In this document: positions 35,095 through 45,287 of the stretch, piece after piece
How positions within the stretch are numbered: position 1 is the first letter of the stretch
Layout of the letters: every line of letters starts with the position of its first letter
Assembly: GCA_035222895.1 (NCBI GenBank)
Contig: JAVYIG010001824.1
Coordinates: forward strand, 62,001-126,000
Direction of reading: 5' to 3'
DNA: 64,000 bases
Source: Strongylocentrotus droebachiensis
Lineage: Eukaryota; Echinodermata; Echinoidea; Camarodonta; Strongylocentrotidae
The notes under the pieces: generated by a model
What the model saw: only the letters and a program-made list of their open reading frames with translations
Told to the model about the DNA's origin: nothing
The model's database searches: none
Position numbers and translations under genes: made by a program

Positions 35095-35596
35095 GAGTGC
35101 ATGTGTACCCTGCAATGTGCAATTATACACCATATAAATGTTGCAAATCTGCACCCCTAAAGGTGCTTGCTTGCATCCCAAGGGGTGTATGTATGCACCC
35201 TTCAGGGAGCAATTGTGAACCCCAAACCCCTGCACCCTATATGGGACAAGTCTGCACCCCAAACTGGGGTGCAAACGAGCACCCTTAGGGGTGCAGACCG
35301 CTGCTACAATAGCAGCCACCTATAGGGTGCAAGTCTGCACCCAAAGAGGGGTGCAATTTTGCACCCCTATAGGTGGCTGCTATTGTAGCAGCGGTCTGCA
35401 CCCCTAAGGGTGCTCGTTTGCACCTCTAAGGGTACTCTTTTTGCACCTCTAAGGGTGCAAGTCTGCACCCCAAATAAGGGTGCAATTTTGCACCCCAATT
35501 TTTTGGGGTACAAAATTGCACCCTATAGGTGGCTGCTATTGTAGCAGCGGTCTGCACCCTATAGGGTGCACATTTGTACCATTATTGTTTAGTGTG
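35095..35596. repeat. Right subterminal TGCACCCC array
   Basis: About twenty-five copies of GGGTGCA or its complement occur in 500 bases, many paired as GCACCCCTAAGGGTGC palindromes. A longer block, GGTGGCTGCTATTGTAGCAG, occurs at about 35370 and 35527 and, inverted, at about 35300. This asymmetrical enlargement relative to the left end suggests local duplication of protein-binding sites. Confidence 0.8.
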
Positions 35597-35765
35597 TATC
35601 ATGTCCATTCCATATAAAATTGAAACATATCTTTTCAACTTCTTTGAAAACACTTGGTGGTACCGACATTATAGAAGACACATATAGTAATTTAGAGATT
35701 GCAAAAACTTTAACCAATTGAATTTTCCCAAAAAGTGTTAAATCCCGTTGCTTCCACCACCCTAA
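35597..35765 (-). pseudogene. Tx1-like LINE ORF2, 5' piece (right of insertion)
   Basis: On the minus strand this reads WWKQRDLTLFGKIQLVKVFA, ISKLLYVSSIMSVPPSVFK, EVEKICFNFIWNGHD and then meets the TA duplication. It joins in frame to the LINE half at 31403. Upstream of about 35765 the frame ends (TGA) and LINE similarity stops, giving a 5'-truncated LINE of about 1.5 kb before the insertion. Confidence 0.85.
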
Positions 35766-35928
35766 CAATCAAAGTAATCTTTGACCAAGCGCCCTCTGTA
35801 GTTCTATTATTGCAATGTCAAGTTAAATCAATAAATACTAAATAAAATGACTTTAACTGGCAAATCAGAATTACAACTTTCACACTAGTGATAGGGACGT
35901 GTCCATGCAAGAATCGATGCCGTCATGC

Positions 35929-36265
35929 CTAGTATATGTGCCTGTACTGTGTTTGGAAGCCATCAGTAGCCAGGCCTCCATAGCTGATCCCATAGACCGG
36001 GAACATATTGCTGGTTGCGTAATTAACAGGTGGTAGTGAACTCAAAATATAGTACATACTTTCAGAGAATGCTTTGGAGAGCTTCACGTTGTACAGTGTC
36101 TTGGCACCGTCTTGGGAGTCAGAGACCGAAGTGATGAAGGTCCAGGTCTTGGAGTAGATGTTTCCAGGGAGGATAACGTTGTCTAGTATTTCTGTCCAGA
36201 ATGTGTAGACTAGTTGGGTGGAGCTGCTTGCTGTGTCTGAGACCATGGTTTTTCCCCATGAAGAC
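35929..36265 (-). CDS. Unrecognised gene, probable terminal exon
   Basis: The acceptor GAATGCCAG| on the minus strand opens a frame of 112 codons: SSWGKTMVSDTASSSTQLVY, TFWTEILDNVILPGNIYSK, TWTFITSVSDSQDGAKTLYN, then MYYILSSLPPVNYATSNMF and FQTQYRHIY before a stop. Residue composition and the sharp acceptor argue for a real coding exon. The exon needs two leftover bases from the preceding one. Earlier exons must lie above 36.3 kb but were not identified. No family is recognised. It is on the same strand as the exons at 25.9-27.1 kb. Confidence 0.5.
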
Positions 36266-36269
36266 CTGG

Positions 36270-37765
36270 CATTCACATACGTAAATTCGTTTATCAATTA
36301 AAAATAATAATGATAGGCCTAATTATAATACTTGAGGCCTAAGGCTACGGGGTGACATCTAGTCTCTTTCACCTTTTGTATTTACCAATTCACTTTTATT
36401 GAAGCAAATGCATCTATGCTATCACCTGTCCTGTGTTTTAAATATAAGTTCTGTACTTTAAAACCGTATAATTCATGAAGCACAAGACATATATGTTGCC
36501 ATTTGAATTATGAAATGTAGGTGATATAGGCCTTTTATGGCCCAGTAGAACGCCACAAAACAAAATTTTGCCGCTGTGTTTTACGTGAAAATGAATGAAG
36601 ACTGTCGGCAACAAGGGAGGGATGTTAACTGATCTCTATGTTATAAGATACAGATTTAAATAAACAGCGGTTTTGTTGCGCCATATCTGAACAAACCTTA
36701 AATCTTATTTTGGAAAACCAAAACATGTTGACTTCATAAATTTAAGCATGAATATGTTATGATAAGTAGACATACACTTGTACATAGTATATGTTATATG
36801 TTCTGAACATTCGTACATACTTACGTAGTTGGATTCTACATACTGTATATATCTTCTTTTTGTCAACTTATGTTTCTTTTGTATTTAAAAGAACTCTTAT
36901 ATTATTTTGGTTATGTTTGCCTTCCTATCAATCTGATGACCAACTTGCATTGCAAGCCATACATTTTGGGGAATGATTCTGATTTGGTTTGACTGAGTTA
37001 AAATAAATGCATGGACAGTCGACACAATAGTATTCTGTGGTACGACTTATGGGGTAGCATTAATTCTGGAAAATCAAATATTATTGATTTGTTTTTTGTA
37101 GAATCTGCTGGTCACTGTCTTATTATTCAAGTTGTAAAAACAACAATTATCATTCATTTAATACTGGAAAGTCATTGTCAAGTCTGTAGTCTGACGTTTT
37201 CAGTGACATTACCATATAGTTATCATCTTCAGTATACCGGTACGTTCTTAAATGATTAAGGAGCTTAATTGATTGATGACTACCCGGTACCGGAACTTGT
37301 ACAAACTGATAGTAGTGTACATGTTAATGCTGCCACTCTCAAACAATATTTACATAATATAATACAATGAACACACGATAAAGAGAAATAGGCATGGCCG
37401 AGTTGGATGGAATGTTTGACAAAAACGTATAAGACATCACATCATACAACAAGCTCTTTATAGTGATTGGTTTAAAAAGTGTTCATGAAGTAAATAAATT
37501 ATAAACATGGAAAAAGAATCAAAGAAATTTGAGTACACATGCCACAGCAACAATAGTTTTTGTTTGTTTTGTAGTATAATCAAAAAAAATGTCGATATGA
37601 CGATAGACGTATCAATAGATTGTTGTATGAATCCAGTATATGCTATAATTGACATCGCTTTCCCGCACTATCCATATTTTACTTCATGTTGGAGGTATTT
37701 TATATACCTGACCCATCAGTTCCCATCTTTGTATTGGAATTGTTGATGTAGGGTATAATAATTTG
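36270..37765. other. No feature recognised
   Basis: AT-rich sequence with only short, unsupported frames. Confidence 0.5.
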
Positions 37766-37766
37766 T

Positions 37767-37985
37767 TTACCCAGGGATTGAAGCTTCATCAGCTCCAATG
37801 CTGTCCGACCTGATGGTCCTGCAATCAACCCAGCAATTGCCAGGTACCCATTTACACCTGGGTGGAGAATAGCAAATGTAGATTAACATTTTGCCAAAAG
37901 ACGTTAATGCTGGGCTTGGATTCGAACCCTTAACCCTTGAATTGAGAGTCAAGCGAATGAACCACTATCCTACAACACCTCCACA
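37767..37985 (-). mobile_element. tRNA-derived SINE
   Basis: In the minus-strand sense it starts GTGGAGGTGTTGTAGGATAG with an A-box-like TAGTGGTTCATTC and the B-box GGTTCGAATCC (37918-37928). The body has CACCTGGGTGTAAATGGGTA and CCTGGCAATTG. It is related to but distinct from the SINEs at 27.5 and 59.5 kb. Confidence 0.75.
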
Positions 37986-38195
37986 CAATATGTAATATTC
38001 TCGCTCAGGAGGAAAAGATGGAGGGGAGGGGAAGAAGGAGCAGTTAGGGGTAAGATCTTCATATTCAGTTTTAATCATCTTTATTCAAAAGGGAGATATT
38101 TTGAAATCTATCTGCCTAAAAGCCAGTGAAGGTTTGTGCTGATACAACATCAGTCTTAAAACAGCTTAACATGGAGAAAATATTGTGCTTAGGGG

Positions 38196-38335
38196 TAATA
38201 ATAATAATAATACTCATTTTTATATAGCGCCCATTAGAATCAATAAGCGCTTCCAAACTTGGAAATTATTACCCAGGGGGAGGTCCCGAAAGGGCCCAAA
38301 CAATGTACATTTCAAACATCTTCTCCAGATTCAGC
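38196..38335 (-). mobile_element. SINE tail fragment
   Basis: Read on the minus strand it ends GGGCGCTATATAAAAATGAG followed by (TAT)n. The 'GCGCTATA-AA plus trinucleotide run' ending is shared with the SINE at 59.5 kb and a short remnant at about 59083 (AAAGCGCTATACAAAATAAT). Confidence 0.6.
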
Positions 38336-38574
38336 AGTACACTAGTCAAGGTTTGCAGATACCCTCTTAGGTGAAGAAAAAAGGGCGTCCCCATCGGGCC
38401 CCTGAGGGGTGGGGGTGGGGGGGGGGGGGGTTCAATTTGAAAAGTAATTGTTTCATCTGCTCCAAAACTCATGTTTGGATTTTAATAAAACTTGGCAGAA
38501 TTCATCCCTAGGGGTAGGGGATCGAAAGTTTTTCAAATGGTTAACGTGGTCCCCATGGCCCAGGGGGACGGCTG

Positions 38575-39265
38575 GGTTCGTATAGCCCTCGAACCAGGAC
38601 GGGATTGCACACGCATTATAGGAGCGCGTTCGAACGCACTAAGAACGAGATGAGGACGAGTTGAACTGTCTCTGAACGGAGTGGTCGGGTTACAAACTAG
38701 TTAGAACAAGTTGCAAACTAGTTAGAATGTTTTGGACGTATTGAGAACGAGATAGAACTAGTTAAGAACGGGTTTAAACGGACAACGAATGGGCTTGGAC
38801 TGCTTAGAAATGGCAAATTTACCCGATCTGAACTTGATATTAACTGACTGTGGACGAGGTTCAGACGAGGTGGACGTATTGAGAACCGTTTATGAACGAA
38901 CTAGGATCGTATTATATACATTATTTACACATTGTACCCCGACCACAACCCGTTTTACGATTTTCTAGGACGGTTCCAGAACGTATAGTTTGATGTGATG
39001 GGGCCTATACTTCTGCTAATTGATGCTCGACCGCGTCACGTTGTAACACAATCCTAGTAGGATCGAAGTACGGCACTTCCCTTCATAGTATGGCCATCTC
39101 GTTTTAAGTACGTTGTCACTTGTGAACAGGCGCAAAGTTCTAGAGCACCCTTCCATCTTAGCCAGTCCAAGTCAGTCCGAGCCCGCGAACAGTTGCTACT
39201 ATACGTTCAGCTCCGTTCGAACACAATTTGAGTCCGTTTGGCAACCGTTCAAGAACGTAGTTAGA
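38575..39265. mobile_element. Foldback-like degenerate repeat (GAACGAG/AACTAG type)
   Basis: The first half is dense in GAACGAG, GGACGAG and AACTAGTTAGAAC words. The last part (39160-39265) carries their complements (CCGTTCGAAC, TCCGTTTGG, ACGTAGTTAGAACTAGTT). The style is the same as in the CGAGTT element at 20.7 kb and the ACGAGT/ACGGAT element at 62.9-64 kb. The 97-residue frame 39113-39406 lies partly in it and is not called. Confidence 0.55.
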
Positions 39266-39744
39266 ACTAGTTTGTCTTTCTATTTGACGTTAATGCATAT
39301 GTCTATTTTGCCTGACGGAATTTACAGGAAAGTAAATATATCTATGGATACATTGGATCATTTGCGAAATATCCTTTTTCTCTTTTTCCAGTACATGGAA
39401 TTGTAAATATTTGAATAAGAAATACTTTGGAAAAAAGTTACTATAATATATCTAGCCATTGGATTTTTGAAAATGGTTTGAAGTTAACGGCTTTCTTTTA
39501 CTTATATGTCTACGTGCATTAGTGCCCGACATTATATATAATAATGGACATAAAGAGGGCGCTATGTAACAGTTTGAGGGTCATCAACAGATTATGCTTA
39601 CAGATTACAGAGACGAGGAATACAAAAAAGCCTTCAAAAAGGGGAAACTGGGGATGCACTTACAGAAATGGGAACAAATCGATGCATTTTTACTTTAATG
39701 GATGTGGGTATTATTATTATTATTATTAATTCTCTCTCTTGTAC

Positions 39745-40486
39745 AGGTGGACAATCCGGAACAGGTTGCATGCAGTGTGTGTATCGGTGTGAAGGGGGTG
39801 TTAGGTGGGTGGGCTAGGGGGGGGGGGGGGGGGGGGTGAAGAGTTTGTGTGGTGTGAGTTGAGGGTTTGTGAGTGTGTGATTGGGTCGGGCTAGGTAAAA
39901 TTCATACCTTCCTCTATGGTTATTTTGATTATTAACTGTTACATGAAAGAACAAATGTACAAACATGTATGATCTGAGATTTGTCTATGTTCATTGTAAT
40001 TCATGAAATGTTTTTGTATCGTACGTAGATCTTGCTTTGTATTACATACTGTGATAATTCTTTTGTAATGTGAATTTTATGAGGAAGAAAATCTCCGGAA
40101 CGGGTTGCATGCAGTGTGTGTGTGTGTGTTTTTTTTTGTGTGTGTGTATTTGTGTGTGTGAAAGGGGGTGTGGTGTGGGTGGGCTAGAGGGGGGTGGTTC
40201 ATGAGTTTGTTAGTGTGAGAGTGTGTGTGACAGGATGGTACTATGTAACTTTAAACCTTCCTCAACTGTTATTTTGATTATACACTGTTACATGAAAGAA
40301 AGAAAAATGTAGAATCATGTAGAATCTGAGATTTTTTCTATGTTCATTGATTGATGTAACTCATGAAGTGTCTTGTATCAAAGATCTTGTTTTATACTGC
40401 TTATTTGGACAATTTCTTCTTATGTGAATTTCTTGTTATGTGAAATTATTAAGGAAGGAAATAAAATATCATTTAAAAAAAAAAAA
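39745..40486 (+). repeat. ~345 bp direct duplication ending in AATAAA and A tract
   Basis: Two copies start GGAAC-GGTTGCATGCAGTGTG (about 39757 and 40097) and share TTATTTTGATTAT, CTGTTACATGAAAGAA and AATCATGTAGAATCTGAGAT-type blocks. The second ends GGAAATAAAATATCATTTAA followed by an A tract, so a polyadenylation signal lies just before a genomic poly-A. This looks like the 3' end of a retrocopied transcript. Copy 1 contains a 20-G tract (39817-39836). Confidence 0.55.
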
Positions 40487-40489
40487 TAT

Positions 40490-41340
40490 GTCATGGGGCT
40501 CACTTGAATTTAAAGGGAATTACAATGTATGATATAAGGTAATTACATATTCATTATAATTTTAAACATTTGAGAATGGTGGACATATGGAGCTGACTTG
40601 AAAAGTTAAAATACAAATGAAATAATGGCTTTATTTTGTATTAAGTAAGAAATAAGTATAACATCGAGGAAAATTGACTTGCAAGTATACTAAATAATAA
40701 GTCGTGACAATGATCACTTGCGAATTTTGTTAAAACATAAATCCATGTCATTATCCTGCATTTTCCAACAAAAAGTGTTTTTTTCTTCATTGAGATCCAG
40801 GTCCCGTCGTTTTGAGAGCCAGGTATTAATTAGTCTTCAGATCAATGAAATATGTGTGGATGGCAGAACCATGGAACCTTGGGGGGGGGGGGGGGGGGGG
40901 GTTAGATTTACATGTTTGAATAAAAAAATGTCAGAATATCATTGTTTAATATTGGAATCGCAGACTGAGCAGCTTCGCATTTGATGAGGCCTTCAATACT
41001 ATCAACATACCTAATGAGAAGATAATGTCGCCTAAAACACATATTGTGAACCAGTTCAAGTTTGGGAGGCGTACATACTATTCCCTATTTCAAGTTCTAA
41101 AGAAGAAAACACATAAAAGAACATTTGATAGAAAGCAAACAGATGCAATCAGTAATGACTAAGAGATGTATTTCTACTATATACGATCTTATTATAATTA
41201 TATATGTGTTAGTGTTCATCTATACATTTATACTACGTACTAGAATTTTAAACGAAAACGTCCCCTTTCCAATAAAAAAGGGGGGACAAAAGGAGGAATA
41301 CGATTTGTTACAAAATAATCGAGAAGTTGTGCCAAAATAA
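40490..41340. other. No gene; 21-G tract at about 40881-40901
   Basis: AT-rich sequence with a poly-G tract. Short frames only. Confidence 0.55.
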
Positions 41341-41639
41341 CATCACCCATTTATTTTATTTATTTATTCGTATGGGGTAGCCCATTCAACATCAGTTGGT
41401 CTCCCACGGGGCCCCTAAAAACATACATACAGGAATGCAACACACTATGTTAAAATAAAATCATTCAAAATACATACACAATAATGCCAAGTAAATAGTT
41501 TAAAAAGAGAATGTAAAAACATTGAAATATATCAAGGTGAATGTTTGCTATATAGAATAATCAAATATTTAAAGTACAATAACAAGTAACAGAAAATAAT
41601 GATATTTAACAAAATATGCAACAGACTATTGGTGAGTAA

Positions 41640-42108
41640 CTAGGTGCCATAGAATCCCTTATACGTACAATGACTTGAGATACTGTTTAAGATTAAATTT
41701 GAAAGATACCAAAGAGGGCAACTCCCGTATAACAACCGGCAAACTATTCCACAAATTTGGACATAGGTAATATAAAGAGTGTTTGCAGTACTCAGTCTGG
41801 CGTTTGGGAACGACAAGATCGTGTCTGGCGGCTTGCCTCGTATTTTTATCATGTTTTCTACTTAACTCTTGGAAATAATTTGAGTAGTAATCAGGAGAGA
41901 GGCCTTGACAGCATTTATAAACAAATATATATCGGAAAGAAGTTATTCGATATCTGAAAGGTATCCAGTTCAGACTTGAGAACCTTTCCTTAGATGGGCT
42001 ATAAATATTAGACCTAAGGATCAGACGGGCTGCCCTCTTTTGTAGTTTAGTAATTCGATCTACATGTACATTAAAACGATCTCCCCATATCTCACAGCAG
42101 TAATCCAT
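41640..42108 (-). pseudogene. LINE C-terminal (thumb) region
   Basis: MDYCCEIWGDRFNVHVDRIT, KLQKRAARLIL, YSPSKERFSSLNWIPFRYRI and LCPNLWNSLPVVIRELPS are the standard post-palm blocks of CR1/L2/Jockey-type reverse transcriptases. The frame is open to a natural-looking end. Confidence 0.85.
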
Positions 42109-42349
42109 CTGTGATTGAATGAGGCATGTATATAATAATTTTAGAGTATCATTTTCTTACAAAAGGTCGAATTTTTTTTAACATCGCAAGACCGGCAAAT
42201 ATGTTTTTACATACAGAATCAACTTGTTCATGCCACAATAAATGTTTATCTATTATTATCCCGAGACATTTAAAACTTGAACATTGATTGATTTCAACCC
42301 CATCGTAAGTGATGCGGATGCTGTCACTACTGCAGGTACTAAGTTTTTG

Positions 42350-43036
42350 TTAACTCCCTATAACCATAAACTTTGTTTTACCTGTATTTAAATGCAACCT
42401 GTTGTCGCTTATCCATGTACCTATTGCATTCATTTCGTGTTGCAATTTATTCTCTAATTCACGGAATGAGGTTCCAGTGACATACAAAGTGGTGTCGTCT
42501 GCATACATTATGACTTTTCCTTCCCCAAAGACATTGACCATATCGTCAATACAAATTAAAAATAGAAGGGGCCCAGTATCGAATCCTGCGGAACTCCTAT
42601 AGATAGGGAACGTTCATTTGATAACGTTTGTCTAATTGACACTTGTTGTTTCTATTTGTAAGGTAGGATTGAAACCAAAATAAAGTATCATTGGTTAATC
42701 CAATTTTGTGCAATTTGGTTAACATAATAGAAGAATCAACTTTATCGAACGCTCGTTTTAAATCTACAAAAAGAGCACCATAATTTTGCCACTGTCTATA
42801 GCACGTACCCAAGTATCAGTTAGAGCACCAAGTGCTGATGAGGTGGAGTGACTGGGTCTAAATCCAAATTGTGTATTGGAAAGCACATTATTGGAGACGA
42901 GATGATCATAGAGCTGCCGATGAACTAATTTCTCAAATATTTTACTAAGAGTTGGGAGAATGGAGATTGGGCGGTAATTCGGTATTGCATTAATGTCACC
43001 TTTTTGTACAATGGAAGTACTTTCGCGTGTTTCCAT
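42350..43036 (-). pseudogene. LINE reverse-transcriptase palm, three frames
   Basis: Blocks in order: NYRPISILPTLSKIFEKLVH, QFGFRPSHSTSSAL (43036-42764); ALFVDLKRAFDKVDSSIML, FQSYLTNRNNK (42812-42597); MYADDTTLYV, LHLNTGKTKFMVIG (42541-42350). The catalytic YADD is intact, but shifts between frames break the enzyme. 43831-43313 is the linker before it (SRNKVNDPLERSKIEYFKTE and others). Confidence 0.85.
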
Positions 43037-43967
43037 TCATCCTGGTATGTGCCAGACGATAATGACAAATTTATTAGTTGGGTGATGCTAGGAATTATCG
43101 CGTCACCAGCATTTTTTATTAGTTTAACATTGATTTCATCAACAACAGTTGACTTAGAGCCAGTTAGACGTATCCAAATTAGCTATGATTTTCTTAACAG
43201 AATCAGAGTCAACCTCGTCGAATTCAAATAAATTAGCAGAACTACCAAGACCTTCATTACCGGTCTGAACAATGGGAGGAAGATCAGCATCACTAAGAGA
43301 GTCACTATTACATTACAAGTCATTGATATTAATTTGAATTAGGTAGTCATTAAATGCATCAGCGATACTGATATCAGTGTCATAAGATTGAGTATTGAAA
43401 CAAAGAGTTCTTGGTGATTCCTTCTTCATTTTGGGCATAAGTGAACGTAGACATTTCCACATACCTTTAGGATCCCCTTGATTATTTCTTATTTCTGTTT
43501 TGAAATACTCGATTTTACTTCGTTCAAGAGGATCGTTTACTTTATTTCTCGAGGATTTGTACTCAGACCAAAGTTTATCACATTCATCCCTTGTTTGGAA
43601 ATTGTCACGATTTGCATTCCGTCTGAAACATAACAATCTTTTGTGAACTTTATCACGCTTGGTCATTAATGCACGGAGATCAGCATTTATCCAGGAAACA
43701 GATTCAATTCGACCCCTGAACTGTTTTTTCGGGGCAATAGCATTAACAATGTCCATAAACAACCGTTTCCATTCATACACATATTTATTGACATTAATAT
43801 TCGGTCCGTCAGCAACATTCGATCGGTTCAAATGGGCTTTGGATAATAATAATTTGAACTCTTTATTATCAAAGTGTTTGAATGATCTAAACTAGATAAT
43901 TTTATGATCACAATTTGATTTATACTTTGGATGTAATTTACGTATTGCGTAAACCAAGTAATGATCA

Positions 43968-44765
43968 CTAAAGTGAAGTGTGAACACATCCATGCTCGGC
44001 AATATTATCAACTCTTGACGTAAACACAGTATTAATCAATGTTTCAGATCTGTTCGTCACACGAGTAGGCGATGTGATAATTTGAGTCAAATTGAAAGAC
44101 TTCATGATAAAGTCAAGTTTACAAGAGGTACTTGAATTATGGAAATTGAGATAATCACAATTTAAGTCACCTAAAATAAGTAATTCATTGATAGCAGTAA
44201 GTGAACAATTTATTCTCTCTAATATGTTTTCAAATCTATCATAAAATGAAACATCACAGGAGAGTGGTCTATAAATACAAACTATAATAAAACTTTTTTG
44301 ATGAGGTAGGTGAACTTGTAAGCATATCATTTCAATTGAAGGATCTTCAAATTCATGTCTTCTAAAATAAGTAATTTTATCAGAAACGTATATGGCCACG
44401 CCACCACCCATCCGTGTTCTGTCTTTGCGCTCAATACGAAGACCGTCGATGAGCAATTCCTCATCGGTAATTGTGCAGTCACAAAAAGCTTCATTCACAC
44501 ATAATATATCAACAGAGTTGTTTGATAATAAATATCGGAGAGAGTAAATCTTGTTCACTAATCCCCGTACATTTAAAAGGAGGAGATTTGTTCCTTTAGT
44601 GAGAACTGGAATTTTACCGTCTGTAAGGGAAAGTACTTTACTGTCAAGATTAGTTTCTTTATCTGAGCTTACTGCATTGGCATTGACATTCAAGTTCAAA
44701 TAATCATTGCATGTCACTGCTGATTGTTGAAAAGTCTGCGTGCTGTCTCGAGACTGTCGATCCAA
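43968..44765 (-). pseudogene. LINE endonuclease domain
   Basis: APE-type motifs in order: LLLLNVRGLVNKIYSL, ILCVNEAFCD, RMGGGVAIYV, IIVCIYRPLS, LLILGDLNCDYL, TSPTRVTNRSETLINTVFTS. A frameshift near 43990 removes the SDH motif from this frame; FSDHYLVYAI is found in the next frame immediately after. Confidence 0.85.
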
Positions 44766-44879
44766 TCCCGGGGAAATTGTCGACCGCTCGGTTTCCGGCG
44801 AAATTTCTGGTGATGAGATGGCCGAAAAGATTAGACATTACTGGTCAGCCGGGAGTTGACATTTCCTCCTTCCATAGGC

Positions 44880-45287
44880 TTAGGATAAAGAGAACGAAGG
44901 TAGTTGATGATATTTGATGCAAACAAGGCTTGGTGCTGTTGTATTACACTTGCAACATTGTTCGTTAATTGTTTGACTTTCTGAGTTCTTGGAATTTGCA
45001 TTGTGATCTATAGAACTGGGTTCAGCTTCTTCATCGGAAGCGGCTTCGTCGCCATTTTGAGATTCGGTTACATCATGTTTCAACACAAAATGTTCACATA
45101 TAACCTTATCAAGATGAGGCAAAATATTAGTCATAAGATCAGTAACATATTGAGTTCTACTCTTGTCACCACCCTGTCCATATTTATCGTAGGATAAGTT
45201 CAGATGACGCACGGCCGTTTTGAGACTTCGTACAGTGACATACTTAGGAAGTTTGTAATGAAAATCGTCTGTCCCGGGGCTCCCCAA
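44880..45287 (-). pseudogene. LINE N-terminal frame with CCKC motif
   Basis: 135 residues begin MGSPGTDDFHYKLPKYVTVR, with a middle acidic part and a Cys motif (EQCCKCNTTAPSLVCIKYHQ) that could be a small zinc-binding site. It lies directly 5' of the endonuclease frame and reads in the same direction, as ORF1 or an ORF2 leader would. It could also be part of one longer reading frame before frameshifts. Confidence 0.5.

Larger units (their letters stand above)
31406..35596 (+). mobile_element. 4.19 kb DNA transposon with decayed THAP-type protein
   Basis: The ends are imperfect inverted repeats: CACACTAAGAAATAGGGGTA at the left and, complemented, CACACTAAACAATAATGGTA at the right. A 2-base TA is duplicated on either side (31404-31405 and 35597-35598). 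Removing the element and one TA joins the two LINE halves into an unbroken frame (FIWNGHD followed by KIKRN), which defines both ends to the base. Inside are a GC-richer promoter-like region, a 5' leader intron, a broken THAP/coiled-coil gene, an AT-rich 3' region, and arrays of GGTGCA words at both ends. Size, TA duplication and protein type are compatible with an ISL2EU/IS4EU- or Harbinger-like element. The catalytic domain is missing, so this is an internally deleted copy. Confidence 0.85.

Noticed and set aside
35098..35590. CRISPR-like array of short repeats
   Set aside because: The TGCACC words are irregularly spaced, in both orientations, and lie at the end of a eukaryotic transposon.
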